The translations under genes and the position numbers were made by a program. A stretch of DNA of 64,000 nt from W0P28-013 sp964570565 (GTDB lineage: Bacteria > Bacteroidota > Bacteroidia > Bacteroidales > Paludibacteraceae), in contig CAZMYT010000001.1 of the NCBI GenBank assembly GCA_964570565.1, positions 310,001 through 374,000 on the forward strand. The letters are read 5' to 3'. Shown here piece by piece: positions 33,938-43,640 of the stretch (positions within the stretch are counted from its first letter, which is position 1; the number at the start of each line of letters is the position of its first letter). Below the pieces are notes generated by a model. It made no database searches, was not told where the DNA came from, and worked only from the letters and a program-made list of their open reading frames with translations.

Positions 33938-35458
33938 TTATTTTACTAATACTTTAGTTGTATTTGCTCCTACTTTCACTAAATAAATACTGTTAGTAGG
34001 CACGTTAATCGTTACATCTTTATTAGTATTGTCGTTCATATAGATGCAATTGCCTAATACGGTATAAATAGAAATGGCTTCATTTTCAACACCAGAAATG
34101 GTGATTTGATTTTGGGTTGTTCCTATTTTAATATTTGTGGTGGCATTGTTAAGAGCAGAGCCAGTATCTTCTTTATATAGATACAAGTTATCGAAGAATA
34201 ATAGAGCTGTACCTGATGGAGCTGCTTCCATTTTAATTTGATAAATATTGGCTAAGTTAATACCATTAAATGCTGTCAATGGAATATTAAATGAGTTCCA
34301 TTGGTTCAAATTAATAGGAGTACAACTGTAAAGAGCTTCTGCTCCCCAAATAGGAGTAATTTTAAAGGTTGTAGCATTTGACGTCCATACGTCAATGTGT
34401 AAATATTCCATTTCAGAGGCATTAAATGCAGCTACATTTCCGTTTAATTCAAGTCCTAAATAGTTGAATTTTTCACATAAATACGCTTTGTCACCAGTTG
34501 CCAAAGTTCCTTCTGTAGCTACGGTACTTTGTCCCCAACCACCTACGTTGAAGCCGGTGGCAGCGGTGTAAGCATCACTATAAATAGAGATGACGTTACC
34601 TGCAGTAGCGGTTGGCGTAGGCGCAGGTGCAGGTGTTGCCAATGTGTTTACTGTTACAGGAACACTAGCAGCAGTTGTATTGCCTTCAGCATCAGAAGCC
34701 CATACGTCAAATGTGTATTCTGTATTTGAAGTCAAATTATTTACTACGATAGTGGCAGCAACTCCAGATGCAGCACCACCAGTAGCTACAGTATCAGCAC
34801 CGTTTTTAACAATAAAGTTTACAGCACCAGAGTTATCGGTGGCTGAACAAGTTAGTTTGGCATTGAAATAAGAAGCAGAAGCCAATGAAGCAGTTAGTGC
34901 AGCAGGGCTTTCAGTATCAACTTCGGTAGAACTATTATAGAAGTACACATTGTCTACATAGAAAGTTTTACTTGGTACATTGGCAAATTTAAATTGAGTT
35001 ACATTACCCATATTTAGACCAAGGTTTGTAAATTCTTCTACAGTGAATTCTACGCTGGTCCATTTGTTAGCTTCAGCTGTGACATGTTTTGATTTCTCTG
35101 GATTGCCAGTGATTGGGAAGAAGTCAAATTCTGTAGCTTGATCAGCCCAAATATCAAGATGCAAATTAGTCATTCCAATCGCATTCACTGTACTATTGAA
35201 TTGCCATCCAAAATAACCTAAACCAGTCGTCGTGAATTTGGCAATTTTATCGCTTGCGATGGTTATTTCAGAAGTCGTCGTGCCGCTTCCCCATTCGCCA
35301 AAGGAATAACCAACTGATGTGTAGGCGTCGCTATAAACAGAAATCACTTTAGATGATGCTAGCTCGGGTGGTGTGGGAGCCGATATGGTTGGCTGTGACA
35401 TCACTGACAGGCTTAAAGCACTGCCCAAAAAAGTCAGAAGTAAAGCATTTGTTTTCAT
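33938..35458 (-). CDS. T9SS-sorted protein with two carbohydrate-binding-like repeats
   Basis: A 506-residue secreted protein with an internal duplication. Repeat 1 (about 38-182, ISVYSDAYTSVGYSFGEWG...FYVDNVYFYN) and repeat 2 (about 285-430, ISIYSDAYTAATGFNVGGWG...LLFFDNLYLYK) share YSDAY, a YFGW/YLGLELN strand, LHLDIW/LHIDVW, NKWTSVEF/NQWNSFNI and a closing DN-YFY/DN-LYLY, as in jelly-roll carbohydrate-binding modules. A fibronectin III-like domain (about 188-275) lies between. A signal peptide starts it and a T9SS tail (ISIYTVLGNCIYMND...IYLVKVGANTTKVLVK) ends it. It heads the second unit and is predicted to hold glucan at the surface. Confidence 0.78.
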   Translation of the reverse strand: MKTNALLLTFLGSALSLSVMSQPTISAPTPPELASSKVISVYSDAYTSVGYSFGEWGSGTTTSEITIASDKIAKFTTTGLGYFGWQFNSTVNAIGMTNLHLDIWADQATEFDFFPITGNPEKSKHVTAEANKWTSVEFTVEEFTNLGLNMGNVTQFKFANVPSKTFYVDNVYFYNSSTEVDTESPAALTASLASASYFNAKLTCSATDNSGAVNFIVKNGADTVATGGAASGVAATIVVNNLTSNTEYTFDVWASDAEGNTTAASVPVTVNTLATPAPAPTPTATAGNVISIYSDAYTAATGFNVGGWGQSTVATEGTLATGDKAYLCEKFNYLGLELNGNVAAFNASEMEYLHIDVWTSNATTFKITPIWGAEALYSCTPINLNQWNSFNIPLTAFNGINLANIYQIKMEAAPSGTALLFFDNLYLYKEDTGSALNNATTNIKIGTTQNQITISGVENEAISIYTVLGNCIYMNDNTNKDVTINVPTNSIYLVKVGANTTKVLVK

Positions 35459-35489
35459 AATTTTGGAGATTTTAGGTTAATTAATACGT

Positions 35490-35497
35490 CAAATTTA
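35490..35497 (-). promoter_or_regulatory. -7 box TAAATTTG of the second glucan unit
   Basis: A perfect TAnnTTTG box on the minus strand, 32 bases before the 506-residue gene. The repeat element at 35530 begins exactly 33 bp upstream of it. Confidence 0.65.
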
Positions 35498-35529
35498 GAT
35501 TAGTTTATATTACCCTATTTAATATGTGG

Positions 35530-35580
35530 TTACACATAAATACGCGTTTTTTTAAAAGAGATACGCAATAATACGACAAA
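35530..35580 (-). promoter_or_regulatory. operator-like repeat element, site B
   Basis: Read on the plus strand, conserved blocks are TTACACA.AAATAC, AAAAG.GATACG and ATACGACAAA, shared with site A at 52687. ATACG occurs three times with starts 21 and 10 bases apart, close to two and one helical turns. The element would lie about 47-98 bases upstream of transcription, where activators bind. Confidence 0.65.
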
Positions 35581-35618
35581 AATTATTTAAAAACCTGTTA
35601 AACAGTATTTTATATTGT

Positions 35619-37877
35619 TTATTTTTTATTATTATCTGCTAATAATTTAAAAGTAACGGGCTCTCCGCTTTGGCTATCTTTGGAAATCCAAATGTGAAAC
35701 TCACCAGGCTCTGCATAATAGGTATTATCTTCATGCCAAAAGCCCAGTTGAGAGGCATCAATTTCAAATTTTACGGTTTTACTTTCGCCAGCTTTGAGAA
35801 AAACCTTATCAAAACCCTTTAGTTCACGTACTGGTCGCGATAAGGAAGCTACTAAATCACGTACATAAAATTGAACAACTTCTTTAGCATCATATCTTCC
35901 AGTATTCTTTATCGTACATTGAGCCGTTAATTTCCCATCTTTGTTCAGTTTATTTGATGATAAGGTAACTTTTGAATACTCGAACGTACTATACGAAAGT
36001 CCATAACCAAATGGATACATAGGTTTGTCGCCTGCGTCGAGATGGAAACTTGTGTTACCCAACGAGGTTTGAAAAACTCCTACAGGAATCTTGTCGATAG
36101 TAACAATATTGGAAGGAGGACGACCAGTGTTGTTATGCGCGTAATATACCGGAACTTGACCTACCATACGCGGAAAAGTGACTGGTAGTTTACCTGAAGG
36201 AACTGCTTTCCCAAAAATCAAATCGGCCAAGGCTGGTCCAGCCATACTGCCACCATGAAAAGCAAATAGAACAGCTTCCGATTGGGCAATCTGTTTTTCG
36301 ATTGTCAATGGACGACCAGCCATTACCACCAACACAATTGGTTTCCCTGTGGCTTTTAAAGCAGTCATTAGTTCGTTTTGTAAGCCAGGTAAACTGATAT
36401 CGGCACGGCAATGAGCTTCACCAGAAAGAATGGCTTCTTCTCCTGCAAAAACCAATACTACATCGGCTTTACGTGCGGCGGCTACGGCTTGATTGATATG
36501 AGTGATGTTACTATCGCGACTAAACGTGAGGGCTGGTTCACCAATAATTTTATACTGTTTGCCATACGTATCTGTGATGGCTTTGAGTGGAGTAATAGCA
36601 CGATCGGGCTCGGCATCAAAACTCCACGTTCCGAATTGCTCTAAAGCAGCATCGGCCAAAGGACCAACAACAGCAACTGTTTTGTAACGATTGTCGAGTG
36701 GCAATATGCCATTGTTTTTGAGTAATACAGCACTTTCAATGGCAGCAAGTTTAGCAGCTTCTAACGATTCAGGGCGGTAAAAATCATTCGCTTTTGTTAC
36801 GTCTGTGTATGGCTGATCAAATAAGCCCAAACGAAATTTAAGTCGCAAAATATTTCGAACTGATTCATCAATCATTTTCTCAGAAACCGTTCCTTCTTGA
36901 ACCAAATTCTTTAATTGAGAGATGTAAGACAACCCCATCATATCCATATCAACGCCAGCTTCTAAACCTTTTTGTGCTGCCTCTTTAGGAGTTGCACACA
37001 CACCTTGTGAAATCATCTGATCGATAGAACCCCAATCGCTTACGAGCATACCATCAAATTGCCATTCTTGGCGAAGAATATCACGATTCAGATGTTTATT
37101 ACCTGACGATGGCATCCCATTAATATCGTTGAATGAACACATGAACGTGGCTACGCCTGCATCTACAGCGGCTTTGAATGACGGCAAGTAAACGTCGCGT
37201 AATTGAGTTTCGGGAATCCACGTGGTATTATAATCTTTGCCTGATTCAGACGCTCCGTATCCAGCGAAATGTTTGGCACAAGCCGCCATAGAAGTTTTAT
37301 CAGACAGATTTTTTCCTTGAAATCCCCGTACCATAGCTGCACCAAATTCGGCATTCATATAAGGATCTTCGCCACACGATTCGGCAATACGTCCCCAGCG
37401 TGGATCGCGCGATACGTCGACCATAGGAGCAAATGTCCAGCGTATACCAACCGAAGCTGCTTCTTGTGCTGCAATACGCGCACCTTCTTCGGCGAGTTGA
37501 GTGTTCCAACTAGCCGCTTGTCCGAGTGGTATTGGGAAAATAGTTTTGTAACCGTGAATCACATCTCTCCCGAAAATTAGCGGAATATGTAGTCTGGATT
37601 CTTCCACTGCTACACGTTGTAATTCGTTGATAATGTTTACATCCACTTCATTTAATATGGAACCAACTTTTCCTTCTTTGATTTGTTGTTTCATATCATC
37701 AGAAATGCCCATGCCTGTAAGTTGATTCATCTGCCCAATTTTTTCGTCAAGCGTCATTTGAGTTAAGAGCGAATCAATTTTGGCTTCGGTAGGATCTGTA
37801 GCTTTTTGTGAACCGCATGAAGCGAGTGATAGAAGACATACGGCTACAAGAGCGGATAAAGAGAGGTGTGTTTTCAT
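35619..37877 (-). CDS. bglX: GH3 beta-glucosidase lipoprotein
   Basis: A 752-residue GH3 enzyme predicted to release glucose from beta-glucan oligosaccharides. Lipobox LASC (Cys21) predicts periplasmic or outer-membrane anchoring. The (beta/alpha)8 domain holds KHFAGYG (202-208) and the nucleophile Asp281 in GMLVSDWGSI; the second domain has VVAVVGPLAD and the GEAHCRADISLPG region with a candidate acid/base Glu; a fibronectin III-like domain ends the protein (PVRELKGFDKVFLKAGESKTVKFEID). Layout and length match BglX. It is 10 bases after the phosphorylase and is the last gene of the first unit. Confidence 0.93.
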   Translation of the reverse strand: MKTHLSLSALVAVCLLSLASCGSQKATDPTEAKIDSLLTQMTLDEKIGQMNQLTGMGISDDMKQQIKEGKVGSILNEVDVNIINELQRVAVEESRLHIPLIFGRDVIHGYKTIFPIPLGQAASWNTQLAEEGARIAAQEAASVGIRWTFAPMVDVSRDPRWGRIAESCGEDPYMNAEFGAAMVRGFQGKNLSDKTSMAACAKHFAGYGASESGKDYNTTWIPETQLRDVYLPSFKAAVDAGVATFMCSFNDINGMPSSGNKHLNRDILRQEWQFDGMLVSDWGSIDQMISQGVCATPKEAAQKGLEAGVDMDMMGLSYISQLKNLVQEGTVSEKMIDESVRNILRLKFRLGLFDQPYTDVTKANDFYRPESLEAAKLAAIESAVLLKNNGILPLDNRYKTVAVVGPLADAALEQFGTWSFDAEPDRAITPLKAITDTYGKQYKIIGEPALTFSRDSNITHINQAVAAARKADVVLVFAGEEAILSGEAHCRADISLPGLQNELMTALKATGKPIVLVVMAGRPLTIEKQIAQSEAVLFAFHGGSMAGPALADLIFGKAVPSGKLPVTFPRMVGQVPVYYAHNNTGRPPSNIVTIDKIPVGVFQTSLGNTSFHLDAGDKPMYPFGYGLSYSTFEYSKVTLSSNKLNKDGKLTAQCTIKNTGRYDAKEVVQFYVRDLVASLSRPVRELKGFDKVFLKAGESKTVKFEIDASQLGFWHEDNTYYAEPGEFHIWISKDSQSGEPVTFKLLADNNKK

Positions 37878-37887
37878 GTGGTTGAGT

Positions 37888-40800
37888 TTACGATAAGGAG
37901 TTAAAATGAACTACAATTTGTTTGATTTGTCCATCACGATTAAATAGATGATGACTTAATTCGGCATCCAAGATGTAATCATGAGTAGAAATACACAATC
38001 CATCGGCTAGATGTACGTCCATACCTTTTTGTTGATCAAGTTTGTAAATAAACGGTGTGGCGCAGTAAGTAAAATGGATGTGTGAGGCGTCGTGAGCATA
38101 GATAAATTCGGATTTATCGATCATTGTGTCTTGAATAGTGAGACATCCATCACAAACAATTAAACCTAATTCAAAAAAACGATTGATAATATCTTCCTTC
38201 ACTTGTCCTGTCATGCCTGGTTGTTGTACGCCGGCCATAGTTGGTGTGTGTGAATAGGGGTCAAATGGGAATGAACCGTATTTCGCAGGTGATTTGTGTG
38301 CCCCAATTCCTTTTTCTACCTCTTTATAATGCGTTTTGAGTCGTTCGATGATGGTGTTATCAGCTTTTTCCGAAATAGCTTTTCGGATGTTTTCGCCAAT
38401 GGCCAAAAGCAGTTTTGATACCATGTGCCAATAAATACAACCTAAACCTTCGTACTTATAGAAAGAGCCAGAACGACCAGTAAACGCATGATGGTGGAAT
38501 ATACGTTCGTACACATCGAGTAGCGTTTTACGTTCGTCAGCCGATATTTCTCCAGCTAATGCATCCATAGCAGCTGTCAAGAAAGAGGCATTGTTGAAAT
38601 TGGCATTAAAATGTACGCCTCCCGATTGGTCGGCTGTCACTATTTTACCCGGATGCTCTTGCAATAATCGTTTTACAACAGGTAAATTGGCGGCATCACT
38701 TGGCAGATTATTTTTTTCTAAAAACGTAGCAAGTCGTTTATTCGGATAAAGAATATAACTGTTTTGGTCGGCTCTGTAAAGTGCCGATTTACGCAAAGAA
38801 TCGAGTAGCTCGACAACTTCGGTTGGTTCTAATTTGAGTGATGTAAGTACCGCTACTTGACCTTCGAGCATTTCGTAAAGATGATTGACAATAACCGTTT
38901 TATCGTCGAATGAAACAAGATTATAGGCGTGATACATGCCATCGGCACGACGATTTACTGCAATCGATTGATCGATATAAGTAAGTGCTAAATCAAAAAA
39001 GCGGATTAAGTCAGCTTTGGAAATAGTTTGAGTTTTACCTGATAAACCAGCATATACTTGTGTGCGGTACGCTTCTCCTGCTTTACCTAAAGCATCGGTA
39101 ATTTGACGTCGACTTTCATTATCAAATCCCGTTGACAAATAGCTTTTGTGGGTTTCAAATGCCGTGGATATGGCATTTAAAAACGCTTCAATTTCAGCAG
39201 AATTGACAAATTGGGATTGTTCTGATTCTACATATAGCTCTTTTGCAAATGCCACAAAACGACGTATGTAATAGAGCGTTACCATGGATGCACCAGAACC
39301 TACTAGTGCATTATTAGCATCGTTCCATTCTGGGCGGAGCGTATTCATCCAAATTCCAGCTTCTGGTATAAAATTGCTCAATTTGGCTAATAAAGTCACC
39401 AGTAATTTTTCCGTAAACGAAGCGAGTAGCACATCGCCATTTTTATCGCGTAGAAGGCGTGCATCTTGTCCGTAAGTTGGAATAAGAGCTAAAATATGTT
39501 TGTGTGCATCGTCGTCAAAACGAATGGAATTTTTGGGATTGGCTACTATTTCGTCATAGCTTTTTAGGCGGTAAGGCACATTGGCATAGGCAAACAATTT
39601 TTTATTCAACATGCCGTTGAGTGCTGTAGGATAATGGTTATGCGACAGTTCCAATAATTTCAATAAGTAAATTATTTGATGATCGCCCCAATAACCGATG
39701 TTTGACCACGGATTTTCAGGTTCTATCACTTCCCAATCAATACCTTCACTGGTTACTTTGTACGGATTGTAACCATCGATAGTCGTGGCATTCAGAAATT
39801 TAGCGATGATGCCATTGATATAGGCAGGATAGGAGAGTGAAAGAGCTTCCCAGTTTTGGAAAATATCGCGCCAGTTTCCTTGATAGGAAATTAGTCGACG
39901 TCCGTTTTCATCGTTCACCTTGATATTAAACAAGTTCCAAGGACGACTCGGGTCACCGTGACGACGCCCAAATGTTAATGGCAAATATTCCATAAACAGG
40001 CGATGTAATTGTGCATCCTTTTGTGCTATAATTTGGGTTTCCAAATCGCTGTATGTTAGGCTTTCTGGCAAAGCATTGAGGAACGCTGCATGTTTTTTCG
40101 CCACATTGGTGTTGAAAAGAGCAATGTGTTTGGCAAAAGCCGCACTTTGTATGGTGTAATTGTCGCAATAAAAACCACCGCGCATGGTATTAAACAGCGT
40201 GTTGGCAAAATGACGTGCCATACCATGTTTATCAGCCGTTAATTGTATGCCGTCGGCTTCTGCTACAATGGATTTAAGAGCTTCCGTCCCTTGTTTTATG
40301 TTGTTTTCAAGTTGAACCGCAATATCTTTAGTTGTTTTTATGTAGTCAATTAGATTATTGACTTTTACGATATCTTGCGATACTTCAGCCACCAAATACC
40401 ACGTTTTAATCTCTGATGATTCGAGTGTTACGTTAGTATGGACAAAAAATGCACCACGAACACCTTTGCTTTCGGTTTCAGGTACAATTGGTAAACCCAT
40501 TCTAAAATCATCTAATTGGCGTGAACTGAGTAGATAATCAGTTTGGTTTAAACCATAACTCCAGATTGTATTAGTTTTTAGCGATTCGCTAGGTTCAGCT
40601 CTATCTACTAAAATAGATTCCATACGAAATAGTGCCAACGAAGCGTCGGCTACCAACTCGGTTTTTTTGTAAGCATCAACAAGTGTTGAAAATGTATTTT
40701 GTGTGTGGTGATCGATGCCCGATGGTAATACATTTTGCAAGCCATCAACCAATTCAACTTCCACCGATGCCGCAGAATCGTTTTGCAATACGCACTTTCT

Positions 40801-41271
40801 GACCCAACCAAACTCATCGGCACAGCTCCAGCTATATCTGAACGTTAATTCGAGGTCGCAGTTTTTTTCGCTAAATACAATCCTATTGCCGACTACACTT
40901 TTGGCAATTGTGCGTTCTATGAGATAGGCTCCTTGATGTCGATTAGAGAATGGTTCCCACAAATATTGTTTCCCACCTTTGTGAATGTGGAAAATTGTTT
41001 TACTTCCTGTGTTTTCAGCCGATTCTGTAATTTTATCATCCGTGTAATACGGGAATAGAGCCATGTCGGGATTAGTGCGTCCAGCAGTAAGTCCACCATT
41101 GCTAGCTAAATACATCCATAGATTGGTGTCGCTTGCTATACTGATGAAAAACGGTTGCATAGCATCATAACCAACGATTTGATAATACATTTCACCGTTG
41201 ATGGTAACGAATGCTCCTTTGGCGTTGGTGGCGATCGGTTTTAATTCTGTTTTTCCTAAAATGAGGCTCAT
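37888..41271 (-). CDS. beta-1,3-glucan phosphorylase (GH94-like; GH149/GH161 type)
   Basis: A 1127-residue cytoplasmic protein without a signal peptide. The N-terminal beta-sandwich (MSLILGKTELKPIATNAKGAFVTINGEMYYQIVGYDAMQPFFISIA) and the long (alpha/alpha)6 barrel resemble GH94-related disaccharide/oligosaccharide phosphorylases; size fits GH149 or GH161. Candidate catalytic Asp motifs are NIGYWGDHQIIYLLKLLE (about residue 529) and RPEWNDANNALVGSG (about 650), the latter like the GH94 acid motif. Expected reaction: beta-1,3-glucan oligomer plus phosphate gives glucose-1-phosphate. Context (GPH symporter one base upstream, GH3 and three GH16) favours beta-1,3 specificity. Which family cannot be decided by eye. 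Confidence 0.78.
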   Translation of the reverse strand: MSLILGKTELKPIATNAKGAFVTINGEMYYQIVGYDAMQPFFISIASDTNLWMYLASNGGLTAGRTNPDMALFPYYTDDKITESAENTGSKTIFHIHKGGKQYLWEPFSNRHQGAYLIERTIAKSVVGNRIVFSEKNCDLELTFRYSWSCADEFGWVRKCVLQNDSAASVEVELVDGLQNVLPSGIDHHTQNTFSTLVDAYKKTELVADASLALFRMESILVDRAEPSESLKTNTIWSYGLNQTDYLLSSRQLDDFRMGLPIVPETESKGVRGAFFVHTNVTLESSEIKTWYLVAEVSQDIVKVNNLIDYIKTTKDIAVQLENNIKQGTEALKSIVAEADGIQLTADKHGMARHFANTLFNTMRGGFYCDNYTIQSAAFAKHIALFNTNVAKKHAAFLNALPESLTYSDLETQIIAQKDAQLHRLFMEYLPLTFGRRHGDPSRPWNLFNIKVNDENGRRLISYQGNWRDIFQNWEALSLSYPAYINGIIAKFLNATTIDGYNPYKVTSEGIDWEVIEPENPWSNIGYWGDHQIIYLLKLLELSHNHYPTALNGMLNKKLFAYANVPYRLKSYDEIVANPKNSIRFDDDAHKHILALIPTYGQDARLLRDKNGDVLLASFTEKLLVTLLAKLSNFIPEAGIWMNTLRPEWNDANNALVGSGASMVTLYYIRRFVAFAKELYVESEQSQFVNSAEIEAFLNAISTAFETHKSYLSTGFDNESRRQITDALGKAGEAYRTQVYAGLSGKTQTISKADLIRFFDLALTYIDQSIAVNRRADGMYHAYNLVSFDDKTVIVNHLYEMLEGQVAVLTSLKLEPTEVVELLDSLRKSALYRADQNSYILYPNKRLATFLEKNNLPSDAANLPVVKRLLQEHPGKIVTADQSGGVHFNANFNNASFLTAAMDALAGEISADERKTLLDVYERIFHHHAFTGRSGSFYKYEGLGCIYWHMVSKLLLAIGENIRKAISEKADNTIIERLKTHYKEVEKGIGAHKSPAKYGSFPFDPYSHTPTMAGVQQPGMTGQVKEDIINRFFELGLIVCDGCLTIQDTMIDKSEFIYAHDASHIHFTYCATPFIYKLDQQKGMDVHLADGLCISTHDYILDAELSHHLFNRDGQIKQIVVHFNSLS

Positions 41272-42627
41272 TTATTCTTCTATTAATCGTTTTGCATCTA
41301 GGTCGGTTTTCATTTGAGCGATAGTGTCGCTATCAAGCGCATAAAATGCCATGATGATTGCACACGAAGCGTAGAGAACTCCAGGAATAACACTTACGAG
41401 CATGCGTATGCCAGTAATGGCAGAAGTTGGTTCGATATCGGCATTTGGGATAAAGGCTGAAACCGATAGAACCCAACCCGCCGCAGCGGCACCGATAGCC
41501 CAACCTAATTTTTGGGCAAGCACAGAGGCCGAAAAACACAGTCCAGTGGTGCGTCTTCCTAGTTTCCATTCGCCAAAATCAGCAGCGTCGGCGAGCATTG
41601 TCCATAATAATGGAACGGCTGGTGCATAGGCCATTTTGGCTAAAATATTGAAAATATACACCCATGTCAAATTATCTCCAGCCACGTAAATGAGCGCAAA
41701 AAAGAGTCCTGAAATGATTGAACTGAAGATGTATACTTTTTTATTGCCGAAACGTTTTGCTAACGGTTTTGAAAATGGTAAGGCCACAATCAGAGCTACA
41801 GTGCCAAGAATGTTGAATAGCTGTACATTTTCGGCATCTTTGATGTAATATTTAAAATAGTAGGCAATGGCGGCATTTTGCATAGCAAACATAACGAAGG
41901 AGACAATACCTACAATCGTTAGAATAATCCATGCCTTATTCATAAAGAGATATTTAAAATCTTTAGAGATTGAATTATCCTGTTTTTTAGGAGCAGCTAC
42001 ACGTTCTTTGGTGGTAAAAAATGTAATTGCAAAAAACACGAGGCTCAATACGGCAAAAAGTGCTACTGTATATTGATAGCCTTGTGCTTGATTCATATTG
42101 GAATTTCCCCAGTGTCCAAAGTAATCAACCAAATATAGTGCGGCACCTGTTACAATAAATTGTCCCACATAAGCCGCTATAAAACGGTATGTATTCAAGC
42201 CAGCACGTTCGTAACTATCGTTGGTCATAACAGCTCCTAACGAAGAGTAAGGTAAGTTTACAAAAGCATAAGCTGTGCGAAGTAATAGGCAGGTAATGAG
42301 TGCATAAGCAATTTTACCAGTAGTTCCAAAATCAGGAGTGGTGAATGCTAAAACGGCCAATATGGCGTATGGGATAGCGCCAAATAGCAAATAGGGGCGG
42401 AATTTTCCCCAACGGGTATTTGTTCTATCCGAAATAATGCCCACAATAGGATCCATTATCCCGTCCCAAATACTGCCCACAAACATAATTATCCCAGCAA
42501 CAGCAGGCGATAGCCCATAAATGTCGGTGTAAAATATGAGTAGCCAAAAGCCGACTAAATCCCACACAAAATGGGACGCTGTATCGCCTACACTATAACC
42601 AAGTTTTTCTTTTATGGATAGTTTCAT
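41272..42627 (-). CDS. GPH-family sugar:cation symporter
   Basis: A 451-residue inner-membrane transporter of the glycoside-pentoside-hexuronide family (MelB-like MFS). Landmarks: KEKLGYSVGDTASHFVWDLVGFWLLIFYTDIYGLSPAVAG, GSIWDGIMDPIVGIISDRTNTRWGKFRPYLLFGAIPYA, and the C-terminal ADAADFGEWKLGRRTTGLCFSASVLAQKLGWAIG. About twelve hydrophobic segments. It abuts the phosphorylase (stop next to start) and is predicted to bring beta-glucan oligosaccharides from periplasm to cytoplasm. Confidence 0.92.
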   Translation of the reverse strand: MKLSIKEKLGYSVGDTASHFVWDLVGFWLLIFYTDIYGLSPAVAGIIMFVGSIWDGIMDPIVGIISDRTNTRWGKFRPYLLFGAIPYAILAVLAFTTPDFGTTGKIAYALITCLLLRTAYAFVNLPYSSLGAVMTNDSYERAGLNTYRFIAAYVGQFIVTGAALYLVDYFGHWGNSNMNQAQGYQYTVALFAVLSLVFFAITFFTTKERVAAPKKQDNSISKDFKYLFMNKAWIILTIVGIVSFVMFAMQNAAIAYYFKYYIKDAENVQLFNILGTVALIVALPFSKPLAKRFGNKKVYIFSSIISGLFFALIYVAGDNLTWVYIFNILAKMAYAPAVPLLWTMLADAADFGEWKLGRRTTGLCFSASVLAQKLGWAIGAAAAGWVLSVSAFIPNADIEPTSAITGIRMLVSVIPGVLYASCAIIMAFYALDSDTIAQMKTDLDAKRLIEE

Positions 42628-42631
42628 CGTG

Positions 42632-43624
42632 TTATGGTTTTATGATTTTATCGTTTTTAGTTCCTTGTTGATAGATGCGAATATAATCGACATACATTTT
42701 GACTGGCGTTCCATCTTTGGGAAGTGCTGTGTCTGTAATTTTTACAAAATTTTCCCAGTCATCGGTAATTAATTTGGCATATTTTTCTGGAGCAGGAAGC
42801 CCCGTAAAATAACCGCCAACCGACAGATTGAGCACTAAATAAAATGGTTTATTGAAATAATGACCTGGTTGATTTTTACATTTCCCTTTAAGTGACAATG
42901 AGAAATAGGGTTTTATATTTGGATATTTGTCTTGGTCTAGATACATGGTTATTTCGTTAGGTGTCCAAATTACCGTAAATAAGTGAAAGTCACCTTGAAT
43001 AGCGTATGGCGCCACCGATGATTTACCCATGTTAGGATATTTTCCATTATTAAAACTTTCACCCCAATGGCAAGCTCCGTTGAAGTAGCGATCTTGTGTA
43101 CCGTTAGTAATCCCATCTTTATGTCCCATCTCCACAATGTCTATTTCGCCACATTTAGGCCATGCAACAGAACCATTTTTGTGGTATTGTGGATGGTGAT
43201 CGGATGAATCATCGTCACCCATATCCCGTATCAAATCGTTACCAAGCATCCAAAATGCAGGCCATAGACCGTTTGCTGTATGAGGGAATTGGATACGTGC
43301 TTCAATTTTGCCGTATTGCACTACCACTTTATCTTGTGTGTTAAGACGAGCCGACGTGGCGGGGCGATTTTTGTAATTTTCTTTGATGGCACTAATTACC
43401 AGACAACTTTCGCCCGACGATGGATGTTTCTCAATAGTCGCATTTTTGGGTGTATAGTATTGCATTTCGGCATTACCACCGCCACGAGCATTTTCTTCTA
43501 GATTCCAATAGTTAGGATTAATGGTTGTTCCATCAAAATTGTCTTCCCACACCAATTGGTAACCACTTGCCAATAAAGGCAGCGGAGCAATGAGTGCTGA
43601 GATAATGATAAGTCGTAATTTCAT
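42632..43624 (-). CDS. GH16 beta-1,3-glucanase (laminarinase), secreted
   Basis: A 330-residue GH16 endoglucanase with a signal peptide (MKLRLIIISALIAPLPLLAS) and no lipobox or T9SS tail, so periplasmic or released. The catalytic signature is CGEIDIVEMGH, with nucleophile Glu160 and acid/base Glu165. Other GH16 landmarks: LVWEDNFDGTTINPNYW, YGKIEARIQFPHTANGLWPAFWML, and NLSVGGYFTG. An insertion at about 131-156 (RDMGDDDSSDHHPQYHKNG) precedes the active site. The extra residue in EIDIVE is the laminarinase-type pattern. Five bases separate it from the symporter gene. Confidence 0.93.
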   Translation of the reverse strand: MKLRLIIISALIAPLPLLASGYQLVWEDNFDGTTINPNYWNLEENARGGGNAEMQYYTPKNATIEKHPSSGESCLVISAIKENYKNRPATSARLNTQDKVVVQYGKIEARIQFPHTANGLWPAFWMLGNDLIRDMGDDDSSDHHPQYHKNGSVAWPKCGEIDIVEMGHKDGITNGTQDRYFNGACHWGESFNNGKYPNMGKSSVAPYAIQGDFHLFTVIWTPNEITMYLDQDKYPNIKPYFSLSLKGKCKNQPGHYFNKPFYLVLNLSVGGYFTGLPAPEKYAKLITDDWENFVKITDTALPKDGTPVKMYVDYIRIYQQGTKNDKIIKP

Positions 43625-43640
43625 ATTTTTATGAGCTTGT